Part shown: positions 41,301-56,300 of the stretch, in pieces
Position numbering within the stretch: the first letter of the stretch is position 1
Layout: the number at the start of each line of letters is the position of its first letter
Assembly (NCBI RefSeq): GCF_901933205.1
Contig: NC_044572.1
Span: 25,754,501 to 25,818,500 of the forward strand
DNA: 64,000 nt
Reading direction: 5' to 3'
From: Camarhynchus parvulus
Lineage: Eukaryota; Chordata; Aves; Passeriformes; Thraupidae
Notes under the pieces: model-generated
What the model was told of the DNA's origin: nothing
Database searches by the model: none
Seen by the model: only the letters and a program-made list of their open reading frames with translations
Program-made: the position numbers and the translations under genes

Positions 41301-44300
41301 GTGTCTGGGCTAGCTATTAGTAGCATAACCATAAATGCTATAAATCTACTTAGGTCAAATCTACGGCCAAATCATATATAAGAAACAGTTCTCCATCCAG
41401 ATTATTTTGTTGGGGCTTTTTAAGCAGTCACACAAGAGGTGGCCTAGGAGCAATTCTGGGATTACTGCTTCCCACAGTTCTGTGGTGTCTGGAAGAGAAA
41501 ATCACAGCGACTCCCTCTAAGTCAGTGCACTGCTAAGAGAGTAAATGCCCCTGATGCCACAGATAGTCTGCTAAATGAATTCATCTGCTTTTCCAGCCTT
41601 TCCGGGGCAGGTTCTAAAGTGTAGCAGTGTGGTAAAATGGATGGTGTTTGCTGCTACCTTCCTGAAAGCATCTTCTGAGAAAGCCACCTGGGCAAGTACA
41701 GTCATTCAATCCACACTCACACCACAGCTGGGTCAGCAGAGAAAGAGGGAAAGGGTCTCTGTGTAGAACTTCAGCAAGATTTATTGCAGAGTCACACCAA
41801 ACGAGTCCAGGGACAAAAGCCAAACAAACAGGGCAGGGTCCTGGGTTAAGTATGGGGTCACAGCCAATCATTTGGAGGCACTGGGGTAGTACAAAGGGCA
41901 GGGCAAAAGGCAATGACCTATGGGGAAAGGGCAGATTAACATAACACTGCAGAGGATCATGGGAGAAGCCCCTTTCGACTCTCCCTAAGGAGTGAGGCAT
42001 TCTCCAAGGCTGTGGTAAATTGTTCCAGGGCAATATCCTAGAAGCTTCCTTAATACGCTCAAAGGCCTCCATACTAAAGCAGTTTTCTAAAGTAGTAATA
42101 TAAAGATAGTTGCTTCTACACCCTTTCAAAACAACAACAAAAATGTATATAAAAGTAAATCTTGCATCCATGGTGATTAAAAATAAAATTAAATAGCTAT
42201 TATAATCAAAACCTAACTGATTAAGGATATGACTGCACAGATAAGTCATGTTCATCACTTCTTTTTATAAGAATAATAGAGTGAAGTAATTCATATATTA
42301 TAGACAAAGGAAATTTGGAGTTTTCAAAAATCAGAAATAAAAGTTTCTGAATGGTTCAATGTGCTATTCAGCATCCTCTGGTAGAGGTACTGGTAGGACT
42401 GTGTCAAGCCAGGAGTAAATTCTATTACTGGTAAAATATTATCATGCAAAATCTCTTTAATTAAGTGGCTTTATTTTGAGTTACATTGTGTTAGATAGGC
42501 ATACACTAATTGATTTCTGAATTTGGGTCTATTGTCTATATTTCCACAAAGTGAAGTGATGGAATTGAGCAGAATATTTTACGTGCAGACATGGGAAAAG
42601 GAAAAAAATGTTTCTGAAGAAGGTTCCAAATTTTAGTCTGGAAAAGAGATAATAAGAATGGTACCTTTCCCTGAAATACTCCCTTATCAGATGATGCAGA
42701 AGTCTTAAAGAAAGTTGCAGCCCAGATGGCAAGTGACAGAAGTATAATATGATATAAAGTGTGTTAGAGGGAAAGAGGTGAATTTGAAGAACTGTGCTCC
42801 TGATGAAGACTTCCTATGGGAAGTTGTAGGGTGAGGTACACTGGACTAGCTATCTATACAATTTTGTGTTTCTTCTTTGTAAAGATAAGAAGTTTATTTT
42901 AAAAGTAGACATAACCTGGAATGATGAAAAAGTTGAAGAATTAGTGAATTCCTTTACTTAAAAGGTTCAAGTGGTGTCTATATTTTCACGGGATTTTTGT
43001 TATGTCTCACACTTATTTACTTTCTATCTTTCATCTAAAAACTCCTACCGTTGGTCCCATTATTGAATTTCCAGGACGTCCATCATCTCCTGGTGGTCCC
43101 TGGTATCCTGGATCCCCCTATGCAAAAAGAAACAAATTCAGAATTATATTAACTATATTCAGTTTTAACTTCAAAAGTTTTACAGAGAAGAACAAGTATT
43201 CAGTTCTTTCTTACAGAGACAATTTTTGAGCTAGGTAACATGAAACCAGTATTTCTAGAGGAAGGTTTCACTACCTTAATTCTGACCTCTTTCACACTAC
43301 TGCTTCTCCCCAGCTGTGTAAAAGAGTTTGTTCTACCTTGACAAATAACTTGATGGCTTTAGTTTTCAGATGAAGGTTGAATGTCATAATTCACTTTGAG
43401 AGGCCAGATGCACCTGTGGCTCCTGCCTGCTTTTGCCCAAAAGTAGGCTGCATAACCTTGTTTCTGTCAGAGCACAAAGAGAACAGCAAGGAAATTCAAA
43501 GACAAGCGCTGAGACAGAGAATGTTTAGAAAACCTATAGATGCGATGGCATAGCTTCAAAGTTGCAAGTTCCATAGTCTGAAGTCTCAGGAAGAAATTCG
43601 AGTTTTCCACAAATATTATACAGCTCAACTCTTTGGTAGTCTGTCAGTGGCTTTCCGGGAAAGCAGTCAGGCTTAGAACTCACATTCCTTATGTTAACCC
43701 TTCACGGAGCAGAATTTGGCTCCGTCCGGTGTTTAAACTTTGGAAATAGATGTTTCACTCTTCATTAAGGAACTTAGTAAGAAAAGCTAAATTTGCAATG
43801 AAACACTTGCAATTTCTCAATTAGAAGAACATGCAGTATTTTAGGAAACATTCACTAGAGAATGCAATTAAATGCTCTAATGCTCTAAACCACTGAGCAG
43901 CTGTAACCATGACTAAGAAATATTAGAAAAAACAGCTTTGTAATGTCACTGTCCCCACATTAATAACAGCATAATGATTGTTTAGGGAAATATAACTCCA
44001 CAAATGTGGATGTAGCTTAAAAGAAACAAACTCCCAATGGACACAACCATGGCTGCCCAGGAGGTAAGACCTCTAGCAATCACTAATCACCATCTCAGAT
44101 ACTTAGAGATGTCCCAAAAAGACCTCAGACCCCCAGAAATTACTCCAAGCTTTGAGAAACATTCTCTGCATTAGAAATTTACTGTGTCTATCTTCTCAAT
44201 TGCAGACACCAGGATGTTTTAGGAACAAAATCAATAGTTATCATTGTACTTTCCACACCTGAAAGATAAAACAGACCTGTGTACCTGTTACATTATTGAT

Positions 44301-47300
44301 CAACTGTCCAAAATATAGTAGATATTTGTTTAAATCAAAGTAGTTATGATGGAACTGAAGAGACAAAGTTTTTTATATTTTCAAAAAATCAACTTGCATT
44401 TTATAATTACCTAAATACCAGCTTTTTCCACCAGCTACTGCCCATATAAGCCCTGCTTTAAAATTTAGTAAAGAATTCCAAAAGACTCCTACAGACTTCA
44501 TTGGATTTTGGATAATGACCCATCTGCTATGAAAGTTGTATGAACTGTACTGAACAGAATAAAATCATAGGGAAAAAGACAAGGAACTCTACAAAATTAT
44601 TTTTCAGCATGAATTTATTAATGAACAACCTTGGCTCCCTTACTTGTCTATTTAAAAATGCCACAGTAACTGGGAAAATACAAAGAAAGGAGACTGATTT
44701 AATGAAACTTGTCCTCATACAAGTTGTGCCTTTTAGCATGTCACCTGTATTCTCCTCACATAAAGTTTGTCACATTATTATGGCTTGAAACCAATATAGG
44801 AGATATGGGCACCTCACAATCTTCTTTTTTTCTTCTACGTGGTTATATTTTTACCCTAGGTATACCCTGAGCATTTTGCATTTTTGTCTTTTTTTCTCCT
44901 CCATGCACAAGCAAGTTCAAAACACATAATATCTCTCTGTGATGTCCTATTGCCAGACTGTATATGTCAGATATATTGTATATGCCATACCCTCCTGTAC
45001 TTGTGGGGTGGGGCACATATATTTTTAAGGAAGAAGAAAAATGGGGATGATATTGCTTCAGAACAATACGATATGCATTAGTGATTCCCTGACTCTAACA
45101 ACTAACACCAAAAGTGAAAAATATCAACTCAAGTTGAAGCCACCTGACATATTATAAAAATAATTATTTAAGTAACAAGAGTACTTTATTATTTAAATAT
45201 CACTGAATTTTATAACAGGAATAATTTAAGTAACAAAAGTGCTTTATTATTTAAATATCACTGAATTTTCAAATATTTTTAAAACCTTCAAAGTTAGGGT
45301 TTTTTTGCTGAATCCACCTATTTTACTCAGCAGGACAAGTCCCTGATATTTCAAGTACATTTTTCCCATAGAGAAAATGAGATGGATGAAGCCCTAGCTA
45401 TCTTGTACATGACATTTCAAGTAGGACATATAGGTCAGCTGTTCATTTGGAAGTGACATACAAACACTCATCTCAAAAAAAAAAGAGCATATAACACCCT
45501 AGAACTATACATAAACATATTCTGGCAGGATTTTAATGCTAAATTTTAAGAAGCAAAAAGCATCGCAAATTTGGAAAAAAATTCCAACTTCAAACTAATT
45601 AATTTCACAGGAGGGACCCAACCAAAACAGAAATCTAATAAGTTTTTGGGTTTTTTAAACAAATGGCTTCAGGAGCAAGTCATTATGTACCAAGTTCAGC
45701 ACGCTATTAAAGGTCCTGGCCCTCTAACACTGACTGTTAATTTTTAATACTTTTTAGTCCTTAGTTCTGAAATTCAGTATTCTTGTTCCTACAACAAGTA
45801 ATTTTAAGTTCCTTAAACCAGATTCTTTTAAGTTTGACAAAAATGTACTCTAGAAATTTCCAATCTCTGGTCTCTAGAAAATACGTATCAGATAGTCACC
45901 TTTGGTCCAGGAGGTCCCCAAACAGATGATCCAGGTACACCAGGGGGTCCTGTTTCTCCACGATCACCCTGTTACAAAATGGTATAATGTAGACTTAAAC
46001 AGAGAGTTTGACTTTCTGAACTAAAAGTAGCTACAATATAGATCTACCTGCAAAATAAGCAATAATGTAAAAAATACTTAAATCAACATATTGTCCTCAT
46101 GAAAGCTGGTCTAAATTTAATGTTTTAAATAACTATTGGTTGAACTGTATATTTGAATTTTTTTAGTTTTAATTTTTTTGTCTGGCTCACAATCCAACAG
46201 AATAACAAGAACACATATTATTTCAATTTCCTTATAATTCATTCAGAGCAACACTTACAAAATATTATAACAGAAAGTCAATGATTCAAAGTAAAAATTT
46301 TGGAAATACTCATGATTAGAATCACTTGGACAACTTTAGTTTAGCTTATTAATGCTCATGCTTAACTATTTACATATATTTATATATATTATATCTTTAA
46401 CTATTATATCTTTAACTATTCTTTTTCTCCTTGATACCACTGTGTCATTTAGGATAGATGATGGAAATATTTCTGCTTTCCCTTTGTTCTGTTAAGTCTA
46501 TAAGCATCAGATGCTTGAGAAATTTTTACACTGCATAAGCTTCATAGCTTTTTAAATAAAATACAAAGAGAAGCATTACCACGGAAGAACAAGCTTACTT
46601 TTGGTCCAGCTGGGCCTGTTGGTCCTATTGGACCAATCATTCCTTCGGATCCTTTTTCTCCAGGGTCACCCTGAAGAAAACAAACTTTTTTTCAGTCACA
46701 GCAAAGATTCATTCACAGCTGCATCTACAGAAATAGCCCAAACCACAACAAAAATTATTAACCCATAGAGACGTTTAGATGTTCCACTACAAAGGAGATC
46801 CTGCTCACTTCTAGAATGTGACCCAAATGTCCCAAATTATATGAAATGGGAGATAAAAGTTGTCTCTCTACTAATACATCTTTCCAGACTTTTAATTTCA
46901 TATTAAGATATCTAACTATTCTCCTAATTTCTCTAAGTTTCTCTCTCTCTATCAACACACTAAGCTAATCTGTCACTTCTGAACTTTAATGAAAATTTTG
47001 TACTGAATTTTTAGGAAATTTCTACTCCCTATTAACTTTAGTCTCTGTGTTTAGGGTCTGATTTTGCTGCACTTGTTCAGGCTACACTACACATTGCTCT
47101 CTCTCTTCAATCCTTTTAAATCATCAGCTAAAATAGAATTGATACTTACGATATAATGAATGAAAAAGTAGGTCAGAATCCAAACTCTTACAAAAGTCTG
47201 TAGTATTTCCTCAGCATGCACAACAAGTCATACCTTTTGACCTAAAAGTCCTTTGCCAGGGGGTCCTTCTGGGCCTCTTGGACCTTCTTCTCCCTTTTCC

Positions 47301-50300
47301 CCCTAACAGAGATTAAATTATTAATTACTTTTCACGTAGTTAATTTTACTGATAAAGTTATGAGAAACAATGCTTGCATAAATACTTTCCCCAAAAATGT
47401 CAGTAAATATCTGGTTAATTCTTTTCCTACAAAGACTAAAGTATTCTGTCTCTTAAAGTCTTGCAACCTCCTACATTCATAGTCCTTATTTTCACAGACA
47501 TTTGTAATAGTGCCATTTGCAACTACCTCAATCTTTTGTAGCAAGGATTCCATGCATATACTTAGAAGAGGAAGAGAAATGCTTGCAAACTTAACAGAAA
47601 ATGTCTTGATGGACCAATTCTGGGAAGTAATTTTAGACCAATCTATAGCCAGTGGCCAATCCAGGCCGAAAATATTTGCCAGGAACATTACATTATATAA
47701 CTCAAAAATAGCCCACACAAAACATTCTCTTAAGGAACATAACCTACAAAATATTTATGCATAATACAAGCCAGATTAGTATATAGGGATACCTATAGGT
47801 AATTTAGAGAGTGAAAGGTAGATAAAAATGAGGTTAAAATCCATTTCTGATTTGAACTGTTGATGAAAGTGATATTACAGAGCCTGTTGTTGATAAGCAT
47901 CAGTCTGGATCCCACTGTGGTGAGACACTGTCACACCTGCAAATAACTGCTGTAATATCACCATGCTACTTACTGCAGGCATCCAGCTGTTCTGTGCACT
48001 GCCCTGAATACCCAGGGTAGCTGCTCAGTTCTACTATTTTAACCTCCAATGGCTTGCAACAGGAAAGGTGACAACAGAATTAATCATCAGAGTAAAGACA
48101 ATATGCAAGAGAAAACACCAAAAACCCAGCATGATCATCTGTAACTTTAACCCAACATTTACTCTTAATGCTGATGCACTTCTGATACACTGGAATCTTA
48201 CTTTTTGAGCAGGGGATGATAAAAATTTTTAAAATATAATTAAGTAGCAACAGAAATGCCACATATTTTCTCACAGAGGAAGGCTTACCACTTCAGGCTG
48301 GAGCTTGTCTGACTGCACTTTTGGGTGACAAAAACGTGACGTTGCATTCTTAATAGTAATATTTATTACTATTCAAATATTTTCTAATTTACTATTATTA
48401 TTCAAATATTTTCTGATTTAAAGCCCACAGTCAAAAATGCTGATTTGCTTACTCCAAATTATGTTTAGTTTATCAATTCTACATGTCAGCCAGCTGCTAC
48501 CCTCTTGTAAGAGCTGCACAGTAGCTGTCTGGAGGCAGCTGGATTCTCAGCAGCAGTTAAAAATGCAAAGCACTGACTTTTGCTTACTCAGCGGTTCATT
48601 CATTGTGGAAAGAGTACAATTAAAAGCTTTCACTTAATTTGCTCTAAATTTACCATTTTCGGCACTCTGCTTTGCACCCCTCTAAATTACTGTCTGCCAT
48701 TTTGAAATTTATGCTTCTTTTCCCAAATGTGGTGGAGTTTCTCCTAGATCCTCAGAGTTTCCCTTGAGAACAAACAGCCCTGGGTTCAGCTGTTTGTGCA
48801 GGGTCCTGCACCACAGATGGTAAGTTGCTGCCACAGCTCAGCACCCTGTGAGATGCCCTAAGTCCCACTGATGCAGCATTACTCCTCAGAGTCAGGAAAG
48901 GCCCGAAGAGGCCACCAGGAACAGGCTACAGACGTGAGCTACCTTCTTTCCAAGGAGATTGTGACATGTGACAGTAGTCAACTGCTCACAAAAGCCAGGG
49001 CTGCTGGCTCAAATGCAGCTCATTTGCTCATTCAGGTGGTAACCACTGTTAGTAGAGTCTGTTGGACACATCTCACCCAGTTCCCTATCCCTGGCAAAAG
49101 TATTGGCATACGCTTTCCTCAAGGGTGAACTCCACTGCACTGCTCTTCCTTCATCACTCTTTTTGTACACCTTTTACATGTGGTAAAATATATTTCCTTA
49201 CCTTTTTCCCTGGCAACCCTTTCTCTCCCTTCACCCCCTTCTCTCCTGGGGTTCCTGGAAGACCTGTAGCTCCCTTAAAGAAGGAAAAATTGTTACATCT
49301 GCCTATTTAAAAAAATCATTTTTTTGTAAAATGGATTTGACAGTTTGTGAAAATATTAATTAAAGATAAATAATATTTTTCCTCAAATAAAGGTTGTTAT
49401 TTCCAGTAAGTTAAATACTATATAGAGACACTAATTTTTAATACCCATAAAGTAAGTATTTGAAATTTCTCTCCAAGTTCCCCACCTATTTCATAAATCT
49501 TGGACTTGTATTAAATAAATTTGTATTTATTCAGTGAATAAAACCATGACTGAGTGCTGTTTGTTAGTCTGTGCACAATAACAATGTTATATGAATATAA
49601 TTTACTTGCTAAGTCAAACATCTGGGACTTAAAGGATGATCAACCAAAAATGTCCAATAATTGACTGGACACTAACCCCTCATCATTTGCACAAACTGAC
49701 CAAGGCATTACTTTTAACATTTACCAGAAAAAGTTGAAAGAATTTATAAGAAGCAGTCCTGCCAAGCATTGCTTTCATGATCCAAGAAAAAATCATTAAA
49801 AATAAGATGTCTGTGCCACCTTACCTGATTTTGGAAGCCCTACTTAAGTCACAAAAGATATGGTTAGCAGTCTTCAAAATGGCATCTGAAGCCTAAGCTT
49901 TAAGTTTTTTACATCTCTTCCAACACACAGACGGTAACACTGACAACCCTGTTGTCACACAGACTGGGTTTATTTTCCCATCAGAAAAAACAGGGGGACA
50001 GAGTTAGCAATCTTTCTAACAGGCCCTGGAAAGACCCCACTAGTTTAGAAAAGATTAGGGGAAAACTTTGTTCCAGTTATGGTAGTGGCAATGCTTTTAC
50101 GACCCTCACTGAAATTCCTTCTTATTTTAACCACAGTTCATTTATACCAAAAAATCTTCTACTTGGTTTATCAGCTATTAGTGGAAGAATTAAAAGACCA
50201 TATAAAGAACAATTAAAAATAAAAGCAGGCTCACTTTAAGTCCTGATGAGCTAATTCCTGGAAGACCTGGTTCTCCTTTTTGTCCAGCTGTACCTGGTTC

Positions 50301-53300
50301 ACCCTAGCAACAAAAAGTCTTTAGTTTAACAGAGAAACACAGTTTGGCTTCTTTGACTTTTGCACAATTTAATTAGCTGCTTACACAGAGAGGAGGATAT
50401 GATGACATTCTACAATTCTATGATCCTAAGTGGTCAAGATTTCAACTGGAAAAGCATGTTCTTTAAAATCCCCTGTAACTTGTAGGACTGCATCTATTTT
50501 ATTTAACCCTGCAGTGGGCAGAAAGTCGAAGTGAATCATTCCAACTTTATTCCTTATGCTTCAATGCATTTTTTTTACTTTACAGGACTGCCTCAAAACC
50601 TCTTTGGTCCCTGAATGAAAAATGAGTCCAAATAAAGAAAAATCAGAGGTCCTGCTTAAGAGAAAGTTTTAGCCTCCTAATTATTTCCTCCTGTAGTTCT
50701 AAAACAGTTAAAGAGATAAGAATTCAATTTTTTAATTTTGCTTTATCACCTGAAGTGAACTGGCCTACCACATAACATGTTTCCCAGACACCTATTTTTC
50801 TCTACATTAATATTAAATATTGCTGCTTTAACTGCTGCTTACACGCCAAAATTACACCCAGAATAAAATTACTGGTTTTCTCATGCTTTTTCTACACTGA
50901 CTAACATCTTTCCTTCAAAAATCAAGGTGATTACTAACAACACTTCTGATTTACAGTTCGTCAGTTTGTTCCATTTGGTCTTGTCATATTTCAGCAACTC
51001 CTCTTTCCTCATCTGACAGTGTTCACCTGACACTTTACCACTAGAGGCCTGGACTTTGACAGCAATAATTGTTTTACTCACTTCTGTGTTCTCTTCCAGC
51101 TTTCCCTCCTTCTGCAGTGCAGGGTCAGCTAAGTACACTTTATTTCTTTTTTCTGTCCTAGTCTTTCTGTCTTTGGTTTTCGTTCTTTCTCATGATGACC
51201 ATGGAAGGTTGAAAGCCAGGCTGAAGATGTAGCCTGAAGTTTCAAAACCATCACTGAACTAAAGCTAAACTGTTTGGTAAAGTGATTTACTTGAACACAG
51301 CATATATGTGGCACCAAACTCATTGGACACAAAGATGCCTGAAATACCCTCTTCTTAAAAATATGTATTCCTTTAGAAACAGAAGTTCATATTCCCAAAG
51401 GCTAAGGGCTAATTCTAAGCAGGTAGAAACCATATATTCCATTTGGGGAAGATCTTGATAACATGGATGGCTTTCTAAGATTCAAAAGGAATTATTATCT
51501 CCTATAAAGTTACATTTTCTTCTCATCAAACACATTTTTGAAAAGCCTGGAAAAGATACTTAGCGTTTTGTGACAGCGCTGCTTTTAAAAAACAATGTCT
51601 GAACCATCACCTTTGGTCCTGGCCAACCAGAACCTCGAGAGCCTTTTGCCCCAGGGTTTCCTGGTGGACCCTGTGCACCCTATAAAGCAAAATAAGTGAG
51701 TTTTAGTGCATCATACTCTTCCACATCTGAAAATCACCGCATGTCCATCTTTCAGTTAATAACAATTTTATCTTACCTTTATATGAAATCTTCCTTCCAA
51801 AATTAACAGAACCCAGATCTTTTGGAATGTTTCAGTTTATCCAACTGCTGAAGGGTGTGTTCAAGTCTCAAAGGCCTTGACATTCAGAATTGGTAGGTAC
51901 TTAGCCTTGTAAAATTCTTATGTATAATATATCACTGCCAGAGCAATGCCATCTGATTTACCTCCTATGCAAATTATTATGCAGATTAGACCAAGTTTAC
52001 ATTTGCTTGATTCTAAGACCATTCAAATCAGTCAAAATCAGTTGTATTTACAAGCTTTGCTTAAAAACTAATTTGATACATTTGAAAATGAAAAATCACT
52101 ATGAGATTTTTAATGTCTTTACATTAAAATTAGAGCTCTGATAAAATATGAAATGAAAACTTTATGCAAATCCTCATTACATGTCCAAAATGTAGACTTA
52201 CCTGCCTTCCTTGATGGCTTGGTCCTGGTGGTCCTGGTGGGCCCTGTGGTCCCACCTGGCCTTGGTCACCCTACAGAAAAGGTATTCCCAAGAAATAAAT
52301 TCCAATAGTCCATGGTATCTGATTAGTATATTTAAACTAAACACAGAGTAGCAGGCCTCAAGCTGTATTATCATGAAGTCTGCTGCTTCTATCTGAATTA
52401 AAGAGAACTCTGAATCTCTGCCTATGAAAACTGATCTAACAAAAACAATGCCCCTTCTTCCCTACAAACTCTATCTTGTTTTATAACATTAGATGATCAC
52501 ACCTGTAATTTTATTAGAAGGATCCATAGCTCATCTTTACATACTGAAATCGATTTTAAAAATTTTCTTGTACAGAAATATAGACAGCTTCTTGCACAAC
52601 ACTCAGAAGAAAAACTCACAAATGTAAACACAGGAGCTGCAGAGTATATCAAAAACCTAAAAATATCAGTGTTTCTTTGCCTGTTCCAGGCCCATTAGAT
52701 TAGAAGACTCAGGGATTTTTGCATTTTAAAATATTTATTTAAAAATTAAAAGATTTTAACTAGGATATTTCTGAAATTATTTTAGGAGAAAAAAATAGCA
52801 CATTTCTTCCCTCATACTCCCAGCTGCATAGAATACAGTCATTAATGCTCTAAGTTAACGTTAATAGTCTCAGCTACTTGCATTGATGGAGCTGCATGGC
52901 ACAGTGTCACATAGCTGCTCAAATTCAGGTAAAATATACCTTCGTATAGTTGTGATATTGAAAAAATTAATCTTAATTTAACTATAAATATAATTGATTA
53001 TAGATACAATTATAAATATACTCTATGCCTCACCTTGTCACCTTTGACTTGGTCATCTTTTGGTCCAGGAGGACCACGGGCACTGTCAGAGCCTTTTTCA
53101 CCCTAGAAATCAATGAGAGTTTTGAAATTTGTATTTAGAAACTTATAAAGAACACTGTCTTAGACAAACTGGTCATCACAATGTGGATAATGAGGAAAAA
53201 ATGTATTCCTTTACAAACAAACTAGAAAAATAATCAATGGAATTACAAAATTAGAGAAAAGAAATTGGCTACAATTCATAACATACTTCATCTGCACTCG

Positions 53301-56300
53301 TGGTTTTGAACATATGACTTCAAAAGGAGAAAATTAAATACTAGGAGGAAGAAAGTTACATTTTGAAAACATGACAATATGCTCACTAGTCAAAGAGATC
53401 AGTTCAGAACTGAGTGCAAGGACATGACTGATGCCTTTTCCATAAAAGGAAGAAAAATCTCAGCTTAGTAATTCAAGGCTCTAGAGAATCTTGAAGCCAC
53501 TAAGACAGAGGGAGATATTTTGATGGGAAGCTCAGTTACGATTTATTCATAATTTTTGTATTGTTTGTACATATTTTTTAAGAAGTTGACATGTATTAAC
53601 CTAGCAAATGCCCTAAATGAGATAACTGTCCACAGAGACTCATACAACTCATCTTTCAGTCTCCCAAAATGGTAAGGCAAAATGAAAGCAGTTGCTGAAT
53701 ATCTTCTTCCAATACAGAACATAAATAGCTCAGTAGTTTTCTGGAAGACAGTTTGTCTCACTAATGCTATCAAAAGAAATTCTCTTATTAAACACATAAA
53801 TAAGAGAATCATTAACTTACTACTGGTAGAGGGGACTGTACAATTTTTTTTGTAATTACCTGGATAGAATTTCTGAAATCAGTGGGATATTCTGGGAGTA
53901 CAGTGATTCAGAAATCCAAGATCCATCATCCAGAGTTTTATACCAATGAAACGATCAGTGGCCTTAAATAACTTAGACACTACTTCAAATTTGGTCCACA
54001 ATGTTAAAGAAAGTAATTTCCATAAAATACCTTATCTCCTTGAATGCCCTGTCTTGTTGAACCTTTTTCACCTGGTGAACCAGGAGGGCCAGATGGTCCC
54101 TGAAAGAAAAGCAAATATATATTCAAACTATACCAGCAGTTCAATTTTCTATAGAAAATTTATGTAATTTGCTAGTAGAGGATTTTGCAACACTTATGAG
54201 ACTGGTAAGTAAAAATACTTCCACAATATCTGACTGAGCCCTAGCAATTAAAATGAACTGTAGCAACCATTAATTGGGTCATTTGGAATGGAATAAGGCA
54301 ATGCTGAATTCATATGAGTTACATAATTAATGTCCAAAGACTGTACTCTTACAACTCAAATGAATCTGCAGATTTATTTATAAAAGGATTAGTATTACAG
54401 TGAAATGTATTCCCTATAATTTCACATAATTTCATTATTTTCACAATGAAAATCATCAATTTGAACATATTTATTGTACATAATGACAGGTTATATAGGT
54501 CACACTAGAGAATGTTAATTTTGATTTAAACAAATACAGAAATAAGTATTTTTCTAACACTTTCTGTCCTCTTGCAAAAGTCAGCTAACTATTTTAAAGC
54601 TAGTAAGTATTTTTTAAGGATGATCTTGATTAAACAAAAAGTTTCCACATATTTTTGTGAGAAAAATAGTTTTTCACAAATGAAAGTAACTTTCAAAAAT
54701 ACTACAATTAATCTAACACCCATCTATATTTGTGGCTTCATATGAACAAGAAAACCATACATTTTATACATTTCAGGAAGAAAAAGCAGCCACTGAGCAT
54801 TAAATCAAGAGCTTGCCAAAGTTCTGTAATTCAGAAAATAAAGACATAATTAAAAGCATGTAATTTGGGTCCTTGTTCTTGATGGGATCCAAATTACACA
54901 TAAGAGTTGAGGGATGTTTCATCTCTTTTACGTTCATCTTCTTAAAATTTTAATGTAGACAATTTTTAAAGATTATTGTCAACTTAAACAAGCAGGAGTA
55001 CATATTTTATATCACTGACTTACAGGTAATCCTGGCTCACCAGTTCCAGGAGGTCCTCGCAATCCAATTCTACCTTCTCGACGTTCTGCACCCTTGTGAA
55101 AAAGAAAATTAGAAAGTTCAGTCCTAATTCAACTTGGTACTTTTGAAGAGCATAACATTTATATATAGGTGATTTAATGGCATCACCACAAAGGCTTGAA
55201 ATCTAATGTGCAACTTCTCCAAAAGGAAAAAAAACCCATATATGATATTTTAGAAACATTTGAAAGTACCTTTCTATTAATACTTGAAACACTGGATTGC
55301 ATTCCAGCACTCAAGCCATAGGGGTAACTGCTCAAAATTGCAAAGCCTAAGAGATGACAAGGATCAGTTAACTCAGACTAAATTTGGCTGCAGCACCAAA
55401 GCAGGAATGCTCAGGTGCGAGGGATGCTCACTGTAGCCTCTATCTAGGCTTGAATTGAATTGAATTGAAGCCTGCTTCAGTGGAATATGGGATTGCATGG
55501 GAACTCCAGGAGCTGTACAGTTTCTGCCTCTTCTACTTACAAGGCATCATAATCTTCACAATTTCTCCAGTTTACTGAGGACTGGGTGCTTCAAGGATAA
55601 GGGCACAGAGGATTTTTATCTTTCTACAAAGCAGTAAAGAGACAGGGGGTGATATTTCTTCTCCAAGAAATAGAGTGAAGTCTAGTTCTGCCCAATTTAC
55701 ATTTCTTGTCTAACTCTGAGATGCAGGTCTCTGACAAAATTCTTGTAAACTAAGGAGCCATGTTTCCTATGCAGATGCTTTTGTAGTTTTCCACTAGAAG
55801 ATCTGGTTGGCCAGCATAGGCAGACATGACTTTTCCAAGGCTGGATTCCACCTTCTAGTCTTTTGCAGTAAAATAAGATGGAGGAATGAAATGCTGCATG
55901 AGAGAATCTTGTAAGAATATCTGTTCCCTAGTGAATGACAAGGCAAATCTCTCACTTGGCCATATATCACAGTGACTGAAATCCATTTCTATACCTTGAA
56001 GTGTGGTTTACTCATTAGTGCAAGCATCTGCTAGTGCTTGAAAATTATCTTGCACTCATTTTTTTTAATTACGCCTCATTTAAATGGCATTGTTTATTAC
56101 TTCTATCAGTAGGATCATCATAGAAGTCAAGAGTTGCTGGAAAAGCAGGTCCATTATCTCTATCCTATGTGAATAAAAAACCATGTCACTCCGTTTTACA
56201 TTTAGGTGATAAAAGCTCAACTTTGATAAAACTGTAGATGAGAAATTTCATTTAAAAAAATGACTACCCATAGCTATCACTTTAACAAACATATTTCTGA

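Noticed and set aside
41614..42258. 214-codon minus-strand open frame as a gene
   Set aside because: No recognisable domain, and it spans an LTR-like repeat block; the length is explained by GC-richer repeat sequence.
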